Shown piece by piece: positions 44,604-54,640 of a DNA stretch of 64,000 nucleotides. The notes under the pieces were generated by a model. That model was given only the letters and a program-made list of their open reading frames with translations. It did no database searches and was not told where the DNA came from. The stretch spans positions 1,546,001 through 1,610,000 of the forward strand of contig JAPWDM010000024.1 in assembly GCA_035578155.1 (NCBI GenBank). Reading direction: 5' to 3'. The stretch comes from Brachynemurus nebulosus. Taxonomy: Eukaryota > Arthropoda > Insecta > Neuroptera > Myrmeleontidae. Positions within the stretch are counted from its first letter, which is position 1. Each line of letters starts with the position of its first letter. Position numbers and translations under genes: made by a program.

Positions 44604-44998
44604 TGATCTAAGCCTAAGCGAGACGCTCTTATACTAGGTAAACGAAATGTTCTTCACCCTCTTTTAATAAATCCTGAAAATGTATTGCTACCTCCATTCA
44701 AGGGCGGATCCAACCAGTTGAAAAGGGGGAGGGGCTGCCTCTAATCCCAGGAGGAATTTTGGAGAATTGTGTGTTCTGAATGTATGTTTAACTAAAAAAA
44801 GTTACCTATTGGCGGTCAAGGGGGCGGGGGGGCTTCAGCCTCTACAGGTACCCCCTGGATCCGCCTATGCCTCCATTGCACATCAATCTCGAACTTATAA
44901 AAAACTTTGTCAAGGCTATGGACACTAATGGAAATGGTTTTTGTTACTTGAAACAGAAATTTCCAAATATCAGCGATGCTAAAATAAAAAAACGCCGT
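44604..44998 (+). pseudogene. Repetitive orphan gene family, N-terminal fragment
   Basis: Reads KRDALILGKRNVLHPLL, INPENVLLPP, then (across a 171-bp MITE plus 8-bp duplication) LHINLELIKNFVKAMDTNG, NGFCYLKQKFPNISDAKIKK. I recognise this as a high-copy orphan protein family of arthropod and other invertebrate genomes marked by LPPLHIKLG-like and SDAKIKEG-like motifs. Function is unknown and it is usually taken as transposon-associated. It ends where a larger repeat begins (about 44993). The C-terminal part is at 46769-47089. Confidence 0.65.
44699..44869. mobile_element. hAT-type MITE, 171 bp, inside the orphan gene
   Basis: A perfect 8-bp duplication CCTCCATT (44691-44698 and 44870-44877). 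The ends are CAAGGGCGGATCCA and the inverted CATAGGCGGATCCA. It contains a GC-rich GGGGGCGGGGGGGC stretch. No coding capacity. Confidence 0.88.
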
Positions 44999-45163
44999 GA
45001 GCAGCGGGGCCCCATCACGGTAGTCGAATTTTCCCCTTCATCTTCGGTATTGAATGTCTACAAGCGAAATGTGATTGAAAGTCTACAACCGAATTATAAT
45101 TTTGTTGGTTTCAAAACTGGTGATGAGTGTTCGGCTGATCGAGGCTTTAAAAAAAGGTTTTAA
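44993..45163 (+). pseudogene. Short conserved frame in block A
   Basis: Reads RGPITVVEFSPSSSVLNVYK, then NFVGFKTGDECSADRGFKKRF and a stop. The copy at 53286-53460 keeps the frame with only two substitutions at the Tyr-Asn of LQPNYN (Cys-His there). GDECSADRGF is reminiscent of the GDxxxADRGF region in some DDE transposases (PIF/Harbinger and ISL2EU-like), but the rest is too short to decide. Confidence 0.35.
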
Positions 45164-45599
45164 GTATTTAAGGGCTGTATCTCAGTAAATTTCAATTTTG
45201 TGCCGAAAACAGGTAGCAGAAAAAAAGCCAACACAATTCGTACGAGGACATTCCTGCCCATGTTTATCCGCTAATTGCCTTTATGTTTTAGTTTTAAAAA
45301 TTAAAAAAGGACCTTAAATAGTAAACTGGAAGGCCTTTACAAAGATATTTTTTCTTTCCAAAAAAATCCAAAATTTCTATTTTATAAATACTAAAAATCC
45401 AAAATTCCTAATTTATAAATAAACAGTGACTTTAATAACATTTTTAAATTGCTTAATATGTATGTATTTCATTTGTCATAAAAGTAAGTTCACTTTTTTT
45501 TAAATTTTTTAAAATTACTATTCGCCTACTTGTATTTAGAATAAACATAATGCTTTTAAAACACATTTTACAATAGCATTCAATTCCGATGTAAAAATG

Positions 45600-46260
45600 G
45601 GAGAAGTGGGGGGAAAAGTGATGCGGACTCCCTACAAGGTACTAGCTGGATACTAACTGAATACACGTACAAAATTTCAGCCCTCTAGGTTTCCTTATGG
45701 AGTCTCTAGACGTGTTAGAAAACAAGCAAAAAAATTAAGGAAATATTGGCGTAAAAATCGTGGGGGTAAGGGTTAAAAGTTGAAACCTCCAAAAAACAGT
45801 GTCTGGCTATTAGCTTAACCTGTACACCAAATTTCAGCCCTCTAGGTTTATTTGGGGAGATTTTGACCCGAACGAAACTGTTAAAAAACAAGAAAAATCA
45901 TGTTCTTTTGGGTATAAAAATGGTGGGGGTAGGGGTTAAAAGTCGAGACCCCCAAAAGGCACCCCCTTGATACTAACTCAATCCCAATACAAAATTTCAG
46001 CCCTCTAGGTTTATTTGGGTGACCTGTGCGAGTGGTACAAACTTGGAAAACGTCGAAAATGCATGAAATTGTAGCTTAAAAATGAGGGGGGTGGGGGTAA
46101 AATATTAAAACCTCCAAAAAGCACAACCTAGGTACGAACTTTATCAACACACCAAATTTCAACCCTCTACGTTAATTCTGGGGGGCTGGGGGTCTGTTAG
46201 ATCCAGCGAAAATCGTTTTTCCCCCCTCTACTCCCACCATATCATCCTAGGAAGCTGAAT
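45600..46260. repeat. About 160-bp tandem array, 4 diverged units
   Basis: AAATTTCAGCCCTCTAGGTT and variants recur near 45674, 45833, 45991 and 46155, each followed by a G-rich stretch (GTGGGGGTA(A/G)GGGTTAAAA) and CCTCCAAAA. Confidence 0.8.
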
Positions 46261-46490
46261 TTTGGATATGTTGTAGATAATTGACCGAAACATTATTTAA
46301 AACCGGTTTGGAAAAGCTTTATTGCTTTTCCGCCCCCCACCGCCCCCTTAAAGGTCGGGTCAGAAAAAAAATTTGCCCAAAATTTGACCCCACTTTGATA
46401 GTATGAGGTGCCTCGAAAATGAGCCCCATTTACCAAATTTCATCTCTTAACTTCCGTAGGGGGGCCCCAGACAAATTAAAAGGTGGCGGG

Positions 46491-46493
<3 letters not shown>

Positions 46494-46543
<50 letters not shown>
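46494..46543. repeat. (TA)n microsatellite
   Basis: A TA run of about 50 bp between GGTGGCGGGAAAA and TCAGACATTTTTTT. Confidence 0.95.
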
Positions 46544-46547
<4 letters not shown>

Positions 46548-46768
46548 CATTTTTTTTTCTACATATTCGTGTTCTACGGGTCCGAAAACGGATAGCGCCC
46601 CTACTCTCGCCTCTCGCAGCTCTTATCGTATAGACTGTATAAGTCTAATTTTTCGGAGAAAATTCGACTAAAAAGGGTTTATTTGCGGGGCCACAAATTA
46701 GATACCTACGGACTGATAAACAGTTTGAATAAAAACTTAATCCGATCGAAAAATCTGCTTAGACATGT

Positions 46769-47089
46769 TTTCGAAATATTGTTTATAATTTTCTTGGAAA
46801 CCACAGAGCCAAAAACTATAAAGAGTTGGTTAGCAACTTCTTAACAGCTTACAAGGATATGGGATGCAATATGTCGCTCAAAATACACGTTTTACACTTA
46901 CACTTGGATTTTTCTTCTCACAATTTGGGGGCCATTAGCGACGTACACGGTGAGCGGTTCCATAAGGAAATACTTAGGTTCCATAAGGTAAAACGATACC
47001 AAGGCAAGTGGAGTGCGAACATGTTAGCTGAGTACTATTGGACACTCAACGGAAATGTGCCTAACGCCAAATATTCCCGAAAATCCTGA
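46769..47089 (+). pseudogene. Repetitive orphan gene family, C-terminal fragment
   Basis: Reads NIVYNFLGNHRAKNYKELV, then AYKDMGCNMSLKIHVLHLHL, DFSSHNLGAISDVHGERFHK, then KRYQGKWSANMLAEYYWTLN and a TGA at 47087-47089. The GCNMSLKIHFLHSHLDF-like and GERFHQDI-like motifs belong to the same family as 44604-44998. The middle of the protein, about 100 residues, is missing. Stops lie just upstream (before NIV). Function unknown. Confidence 0.7.
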
Positions 47090-48099
47090 ATAAAATTAAA
47101 ATATAAGTTATTTTCCTTCATTAAATATAATTTTTAACCATATTTAATTTAAAATACTTTAACTGCTGTTGCAAAAAAACTGAGGGTGACTGAATTTTTT
47201 TAAAAACGCAGGTTAGTTACAAATTAGTTGTAAATACAAAATAACCCATTTAATTTCATTTAACTTTCATTAAGGTCATTTTTGTCTATCAGTGTAATGG
47301 AAATATTATCGATTATAATTTTCACACGTTTTTTACCTCTATGTATGTAATAATACTCTTTGATCGTATGGTAAAACTAGGTTCAATAGGTAAAATTAGG
47401 GGGTTTAAAGTATCGAAAATTGTAATGAAAGTTGAATTTTCAATCTGAAAACCACGTGAGTGGCTTTTAAATTTTACTTTATTTTTCTCAGTACTTTCAT
47501 ATCTTATTTTTCGAAGCATAAACGCGAAAACTGGCTATCGATATATATCACCATCGTTTAATTTAGTATAGATTTATATACCTAATTTTAATTGTTAATT
47601 ATTTTGAATCATTCCGTACAAAGGTAAAAGTGCATCTTCAAATGTAGCAATAAAAAAAAAATACTTTCAAAACAATGATCCTAAAGAATAATGACACATT
47701 TTTTTAAATATTTCAGTCATGTCAGTTTACTGAACTTTAATGAACACTAAAAATGCCAAATAGGTATATGTATAAGTATCATATGTAAGATACTTGTGAC
47801 AAAAAAAGAAAATAAATCTCAGAATAAAAAACTTAGCTTCAGTCTTTGTATTTCTATATCAAGGGGAAAGAACCATGAAAGAACGTAGACACAAAAATCA
47901 AAAAAACAGTATGTCGGTACTTACTGAGATTTCTCTCATTCTTTTAGCATAATTATTTGTTGTTTTGATAACGTGACATATTTTTATTATAAACAATGAT
48001 ACAAAGAGAATTTTTTGACAATAATTTTATGTACAAAAAAATAATGGAACTTAAAATGTTCCATGTTTAATTTCATTGAATCAAGTGTGGTTTAGGGAC
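47090..48099. other. AT-rich intergenic DNA, nothing recognised
   Basis: No protein-like frame on either strand. Confidence 0.45.
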
Positions 48100-50013
48100 C
48101 GAGAAGACTCTGGCACGAAAGTTACTTATTTTCAGAGTAAATTGCTCATAATTAGCTTTGTTTCAATTTGTATCACCTGAAAATTACCTTTAAATAATTT
48201 GCACTCCCGAAAAAATGAAAAAATAAATAAAATAGCGATTCTGAAAAAACATATACTTCTTGGCTGAAAAGTGTTTGATTTTCATTAAAAAAAAATAATT
48301 TAGACACCTTTCTTTTAATTTGTACCATTCAGAAATCCCAAAATTTTCATTTGCACCCCCGTAGAAAATGAGAAAAATGACATTTTCGTAGAGTAAGTCA
48401 ATCAACCCAACTGTTAGATTGATAATAAAACTTCTGTGGAAAAGCAATACAATACTATGACACGAAAATTTTTGATATTCATAAAAAAATGATATCGGGT
48501 TTTTCTTTTAATTTGTATCATTCAAAACAAAAATATTTTTTTAAATTTTATCCCCCCTAGAATTTATAAAACTTGGGTTATTTATAATTACACAACTACC
48601 TCGCCAAAATTCAAATGCTTTTGTTCCTTTAATTTATTTATAATGCTAATTTATATTATAAATAATAATATTATTTATACAGTATGTAACTTATACGTTA
48701 AGTATTTTATATAATATGTAATTTATACGTAAAAAAATTTTAAAATGTTATAATTATAAAATTTAAACATAAACAAAGGTTATATAAGGTAAAAGACCCG
48801 GTAATTGACCCTGGCCCAGTTTCTGAACTTTTCAACTTTGTTATAAATTAATAAAAAAACTATATTTTAAATAAGAAAAAAAAAAATTTCTTAATTTAAA
48901 GTAATCTATTCTGTGTCTAATGAACAGCAATTTAAAAAGTTTAGAATATATTAACTAAATAAAAAAAAATTTTTAAGTTTAAAATGTGTGTAAAAACTAT
49001 TTTTTTGGTAGTTTCTTAACAGTTTATATTACAAAGTACTCATTTTGATTTGTGGAATATTCATCATGTAAGTATGAAAACTTAATTAAAAATATATGAG
49101 CAGGTTAATATTTGTTTAAAATTTATTTTAAAATATTTATAAAATACCTTAGAATGATTTTTATTATTGAAATATGAGGGTCAATTACTAGGCTCACTTC
49201 TAAAGTGGTATGGCCCAATTAAATTCTAACCAGTTTTTGTTAGTTATTTTGTTATTTATAGTTATCTTCGATTAGTTTTTGTTATTTTTCATAACGTATA
49301 TAACATTAAACATTCATTTTTATCAATAAAAAATTATTTATAAATTAAATTTTAAAAAACTGTATTTTTAAATTTAAGAATCAGAAACTAGGCCACTGTC
49401 AGGGTCAGAAACTGTCACAAGAGAAATTTTGAGAGTCAGAAACTGGGTCCTTTTTGCGAATTTTTAAAACATTAATTTAAATTATTAATTCAATTCAAAT
49501 AATTATTTTACTTGTATGACTTTATTTTGAAAGCCATAAACTAGTTGATAAAATTATTAATTGTCTCTTAAGTTTAAACCTTTATTTATTACTGTCGTTT
49601 AACCTCAGCCGTCACTCTTAAAAGGTCAGAAACTAGGCCCGTTACCTTACTCGTAAGCTGATAATAATTTTGAGGTTAACTTTGGCGCGGAAATTTTAAA
49701 TTAGAAAGTAATATTATTTGACTCGAAAATATTTTTCTCATTTTCTACGGGGGTGCAAATGAAAATTTTGGGATTTCTGAATGGCACAAATTAAAACAAA
49801 GATGTCTAAATTATTTTTTTAATGAAAATCAAACACTTTTTTGCCAGGAGTATATATTTTTTCAGATTCGCTATTATATTTGCTTTTTTTTTTCATTTTT
49901 CCGGGGGGTGCAAATTATTTAAATGTTAATTTTCAGGTAGTACAAATTGAAACAAAGCTAATTATGAGCAATTTACTCTGAAAATAAGTAATTTTCGTGC
50001 TAGGATCTTCTCG
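48100..50013. mobile_element. Inverted repeat, about 290-bp arms, with a nested element
   Basis: Arms 48100-48390 and 49735-50013 (for example TTTGCACCCCCGTAGAAAAT and its complement, and CGAGAAGA at the outer tips). Between them, 48786-49652 is bounded by inverted AAGGTAA(A/C)(A/G)G..C-type ends and repeated CCAGTTTCTGA motifs in both orientations. No transposase seen. Confidence 0.6.
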
Positions 50014-50080
50014 ATGATTTAGCGGTAGAATATGGGTGTGCGGATAGTGAGATACTAGGATCAAATCCCGGTACAAATAA
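50014..50080 (+). other. Possible tRNA-derived remnant
   Basis: TTTAGCGGTAGAAT resembles a tRNA D-arm/A box and GGATCAAATCCC a T-arm/B box, at tRNA-like spacing, just beyond the inverted repeat. No acceptor stem or normal anticodon arm can be drawn, so it is at best a tRNA pseudogene or the head of a SINE. Confidence 0.25.
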
Positions 50081-50194
50081 ATTATTCAATTTTTCTTTTT
50101 TTTTTATACCAAAATTAAACTACAAAATATTACTTGTCGCAAAATTAACGAAAATAAATAATTTTTCTAAAAATCTTTTTTCTCAATATGCGTA

Positions 50195-50395
50195 CATATT
50201 ACATAAACACATAAATCAATTAGATATACATTAGAACTTTTAAAATATTAACTTTTTACAATTTAAAAAATGTAGAAATATGTTACTCACATATTTTTAT
50301 AAGTTGAACTTTTACATTTTTCAAAATATAAAAAGTTCATATTTTAAAAGTTCTTAATGTATATATAATTGATTTATGTGTTTATGTAATATATT
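50195..50395. mobile_element. Palindromic MITE, about 200 bp
   Basis: ATTACATAAACACATAAATC on the left matches the right arm in reverse (50375-50395), and the match continues through AACTTTTAAAATAT. No coding capacity. Confidence 0.7.
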
Positions 50396-50509
50396 AATCC
50401 CAGAGCTGATCGTATAGTTTTGTCCACGTCATCGACTACACAAATGAATTTGCCTTTATTGAATAGTTTACGTTAATATGAAACGAAATTTATCTGTGCA
50501 TATACCCGA

Positions 50510-50790
50510 AATATGGCCGGAAATTTGAAAAAAATTACCACTTCCGGTTGCATTTTTTGCTGTTATCCTACGTCATGAGATACATGGACGAAATTTGGTT
50601 AAAGTATAGATGAGGTATATCTATAATAAAATATCAAGGGTTGCCTTCTTAATTTTGGCCGCAAAGTTGAAAAAAAAAATTTGAAAAACCGGATTTTGGC
50701 TGTTATTCTACGTCATAAGATACAATGACGAAATTTGGTCAGTGTAAAGATGAACCCTTCCAGTAACAAAATATCAAGGGTTGCCACTCC
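50510..50790. repeat. Tandem duplication, 140-bp unit
   Basis: TGTTAT(C/T)CTACGTCAT(G/A)AGAT at 50561 and 50701, both followed by GACGAAATTTGGT and later AAAATATCAAGGGTTGCC. Confidence 0.75.
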
Positions 50791-50881
50791 TCATTTGGCC
50801 GCAACCCTTGTCTGCCACTCCCTTTTCAAGATTTCAATAAAACGATATTTGAATTGAAGAATATAATACACGTACATTTAT

Positions 50882-51669
50882 ATACCCTGGCGGAAAAAAA
50901 AATTATGAAAAACTATGATAAATTCTATAAAATGTTATGAAACTCTATGAAACAGTAAATTATTAAAAAATCATATTTTTTCATAGAAAATCATAAAAAA
51001 TGATCATGGCTTTAATGAAAAATTATGCATAATTCTAAAATATTATGATTATGAGTTATGAATAACTATGAAAAAATATGAATATCTATTACATTTGAAT
51101 GTCTGAAAATCTATGAAAATCTCTTTTTTTTTTAACGACAATTTCTAACAACCCTGACGGAAAAAAATCTATGTAAAAAATTATGACAAATTATGAAAAA
51201 CTATGAAAAACATATCCAAATTTGGACACTTTTATGATTATAATTCATTATCATACTTTTTCAGAAAAATTCATCATTTGTTAGAAATTGTCGTTAAAAA
51301 AAAGAGATTTTCAGACATTCAGATGTAATAGATATTCATATTTTTTCATAGTTATTCATAACTCATAATCATAATATATATTTTAGAATAGAATTATGCA
51401 TAATTTTTCATTAAAGCCATGGTCATTTTTTATGATTTTCTATGAAAAAATATGATTTTTTAATAATTTACTGTTTCATAGAGTTTCATAACATTTTATA
51501 GAATTTATCATAGTTTTTCATAATTTTTTTTTCCGCCAGGGAAATGATGAATTTTTCTGAAAAAGTATGATAATGAATTATAATCATAAAAGTGTCCAAA
51601 TTTGGATATGTTTTTCATAGTTTTTCATAATTTGTCATAATTTTTTTCATAGATTTTTTTCCGTCAGGG
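50882..51669. mobile_element. Two interleaved palindromic MITEs (X-Y-X'-Y')
   Basis: X (50883-51150) starts CCCTGGCGGAAAAA and is inverted as X' (51285-51541). Y (51153-51280) starts CCCTGACGGAAAAA and is inverted as Y' (51543-51668). TA follows the outer right end (GTCAGGGTA) and precedes the outer left end (TATACCCTGG). All four tips share one terminal motif, so both belong to one family. The interior is a run of TATGAAAAA-like words. Confidence 0.75.
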
Positions 51670-52609
51670 TACTTATTGAACTGTTTAAACATCTGTATAT
51701 CTCAATTACGTTTTCTAATCCGAAATGAAACATAAATATTTCAAAAGTGACAAGACTTAGCGCTTTGAAGCAAAGTCCACTGCCTGAGTTAATTATAATT
51801 CTAACATACAATGAAAATTCAAGAAATTTAATATATATTAAGTATGGAAAAATGAAAGGTAAATTACAAAAAATACTAGATATTATAAAATTCATTTATT
51901 ATATCAATAAATCTGTTATTGTTAATAAAAACGGAAATTGCCGAAAAATTAAAGAGTACGTATTTCTGGCTATCACAGCAATATGTTACCCATTTACTAG
52001 TTAATAATTTATATGAAAGTTTTAAAAATATTTCCCGGTAATTTTTAAAAATTAGTTTGCAAAAATTTTAATCTGGGTATAGAACGTGTCTGGCTGACGA
52101 GCTCACCCAAGATTTTTTTCCATGCGGTCGCATGAAAATTGGTTCTGCTGTACTTCAAATATAAGATAGGTGTATAAATTAAGAACTAATAAACCCTTTA
52201 TAAAAACATAGTTTTTGCACGTATAGACAAAGTTCTTTTATATTATAAATTATCCCACTTGACTTTGTTATCACACATTTAAATTTCAACACCTCATTTC
52301 AGTGTCCTTTTCAGGGCCTATTTTCTAAATAGGCTAAGTGGAAAGTTACTTTCCGCACGCAAATTGACAATAAAACAAGTAAAATTTAATCCAAACACGC
52401 AAAGCCGCCTCTTGATTTTTCATTTAATAAATATTTCTTAATTATTTCTATAGAAACCACCAACAAAATAATTTAAACAATAAATAATTCAGAAAAAAAA
52501 GACGAACACTTAAAAATATTATTTTAAAAAGTGATAAAAATTTCAAAAATAGTAATAGTAATAGAAAAAAGTATGTCAAATTCGTAATAAAAAATAGTGT
52601 GTGCAACTC
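51670..52609. other. AT-rich DNA with a Helentron-like fragment
   Basis: 52080-52140 (GAACGTGTCTGGCTGACGAG) resembles the inner side of Helentron-like 3' regions at 58410-58440. No gene recognised. Confidence 0.4.
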
Positions 52610-52681
52610 GTGCGGGATTGTCGATTGCCCACTCAAGTTCGCCCAACTTCGCTTTCGTGGGCAATCGACAATTTCCCGCAC
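52610..52681. repeat. Hairpin, 23-25-bp arms
   Basis: GTGCGGGATTGTCGATTGCC pairs with GGCAATCGACAATTTCCCGC across a loop of about 24 nt. The flanks TGTGCAA/TTGCACA extend the pairing. Confidence 0.8.
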
Positions 52682-52697
52682 TTATTGCACAATATAC

Positions 52698-54056
52698 TAT
52701 TTAAATTTTTTAAAATTACTATTCGCCTACTTGTATTTAGAATAAAAATAATGCATTTAAAACACATTAAACAATATCATTGGATTCTGATGTAAAAATG
52801 GGAGACGTGGGGGGAAAAGTAATGTGGAATCTCTAAAAGGCACTAGCTGGATGCTAACTCAATACACGTACAAAATTTCAGCCCTCTAGGTTTCCTTAGA
52901 GAGTCTCTAGACGTGTTAGAAAAAAAGCAAAAAAATCAAGGAAATATTGGCGTAAAAATCGTGGGGGTAAGGGTTAAACGTTGAAACCTCCAAAACGCAG
53001 TGGCTGCCTATTAGCTTAACCTGCACACAAAATTTCAGCTCTCTAGGTTTATTTGGGGAGATTTTGATCCGAACGAAACTATTAAAAAAAACAAGAAAAA
53101 TCATGTTCTTTTTGGTATAAAAATGGTGAGGGTAAGGGTTAAAAGCTGAGACCCTCAAAGGGCACCCCCTTGATACTAACTCAATCCGAATACAAAATAT
53201 CAGCCCTCTAGATTTATTTGGGTGACCTGTGCGAGTGGTACAAACTTCAAAAACGTCAAAAAAGCATGAAATTGTAGCTTAAAAAAAAACGCCGTGAGCA
53301 GCGGGGCCCCATCACGGTAGTCGAATTTTCCCCTTCATCTTCGGTATTGAATGTCTACAAGCGAAATGTGATTGAAAGTCTACAACCGAATTGTCATTTT
53401 GTTGGTTTCAAAACTGGTGATGAGTGTTCGGCTGATCGAGGCTTTAAAAAAAGGTTTTAAGTATTTAAGGGCTGTATCTCAGTAAATTTCAATTTTGTGC
53501 CGAAAACAGGTAGCAGAAAAAAAGCCAACACAATTCGTACGAGGACATTCCTGCCCATGTTTATCCGCTAATTGCCTTTATGTTTTAGTTTTAAAAATTA
53601 AAAAAGGACCTTAAATAGTAAACTGGAAGGCCTTTATAAAGATATTTTTTCTTTCCAAAAAAATCCAAAATTTCTATTTTATAAATACTAAAAATCCAAA
53701 ATTCCTAATTTATAAATAAACAGTGACTTTAATAACATTTTTAAATTACTTAATATGTATGTATTTCATTTGTCATAAAAGTAAGTTCACTTTTTTTTAA
53801 ATTTTTTTAAATTACTATTCGCCTACTTGTATTTAGAATAAACATAATGCTTTTAAAACACATTTAACAATAGCAATCAATTCCGATGTAAAAATGGGAG
53901 AAGTGGGGGGAAAAGTGATGCGGACTCCCTACGAGGTACTAGCTGGATACTAACTGAATACACGTACAAAATTTCAGCCCTCTAGGTTTCCTTATGGAGT
54001 CTCTAGACGTGTTAGAAAACAAGCAAAAAAATTAAGGAAATATTGGCGTAAAAATG
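52698..54056 (+). repeat. Second copy of the A/B repeat, in B-A-B order
   Basis: Block B (52698-53280), then A (53284-53820), then B again (53820-54056), joined at GTAGCTTAAAA|AAAAACGCCG. At 46070-46085 the same point of block B continues differently. The direct B copies flank A like long terminal repeats, but no LTR hallmarks are seen. Confidence 0.65.
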
Positions 54057-54217
54057 CGTATACATACTGTATGTTTAAACAAAATATTTGATATACATAC
54101 TGTATGTATAAATAGCCAATTTCGTATACATACTGTATGTATAAATAGCCAATTGCGTATACATACTGTATGTATAAATAGCCAATTGCGTATACATACT
54201 GTATGTATAAATAGCCA
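54057..54217. repeat. 33-bp minisatellite, 5 units
   Basis: The unit contains GTATACATACTGTATGTATA, a near-perfect palindrome, then AATAGCCAATT(G/T)C. The first unit is diverged. Both strands give repetitive open frames (IHTVCINSQLR and its mirror), which are by-products of a unit length divisible by three. Confidence 0.9.
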
Positions 54218-54394
54218 CATCCAAAAATTAATGACGACAAAAAAGAAAAAACCCGCTGGCCCCAAATTTGCTGCCCCTAAAATCTGCCGCTCTAAGCTCC
54301 AGGTTACTCGTCCTGCTGGTAAATTCACCACTGCATTATTGGGTTCTAGAAACCTCAAAACAAACTTCTAGCATAGAAGCGGGCTTGACACTAT

Positions 54395-54468
54395 GATGCG
54401 GTAAATTATAAAGTCCGCACCGTGACAGTGGCTGCGACAGCTGAATTTTCGATTCGAAAATTTGCTAA
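54395..54468 (+). mobile_element. Helentron-like 3' end, copy H6
   Basis: GTGACAGTGGCTGCGACAGC, then the hairpin GAATTTTCGA/TCGAAAATT, then GCTAA at 54464-54468. It preserves the GCTGCGACAG sequence degenerated in the other copies and so reveals the asymmetric inverted repeat of the family. Confidence 0.72.
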
Positions 54469-54506
54469 TAAAAAAAGATGCAAGAAAGTGCAAGATTTTT
54501 TAGCAA

Positions 54507-54637
54507 TACCAAGACCAAGACCAAGACTGCAATTTGCAAGACCAAGACCAAGACCAAGACTCAACCCGCTCTAGCAAGACCAAGACCAAGATTCTTAATG
54601 CAAGAACAAGATTTGATAGTTCTGGTCTTGGTCTTGC
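54507..54637. repeat. (ACCAAG)n imperfect repeat with an inverted end
   Basis: Runs of ACCAAG at 54508-54526, 54540-54561 and 54577-54590, and the reverse TGGTCTTGGTCTTGCA at 54622-54637. Confidence 0.7.
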
Positions 54638-54640
54638 ATT

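Larger units (their letters stand above)
44993..46493 (+). repeat. Large repeat (blocks A and B) splitting the orphan gene
   Basis: Block A (44993-45520) begins CGCCGTGAGCAGCGGGGCCC and recurs at 53284-53820. Block B (45520-46080) recurs at 52698-53280 and again in part at 53820-54056. The order is A-B here and B-A-B there. It is inserted between the two halves of the orphan gene. Mobility mechanism unknown. Confidence 0.7.

Noticed and set aside
52698..54056. Direct B repeats considered as LTRs of a retrovirus-like element
   Set aside because: No TG...CA ends, primer-binding site, polypurine tract or gag/pol coding between them.
53992..54371. Apparent repeat protein with IHTVCI units on both strands
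   Set aside because: Unit length of 33 bp keeps any frame open; both strands give similar peptides, which marks a minisatellite and not a gene.
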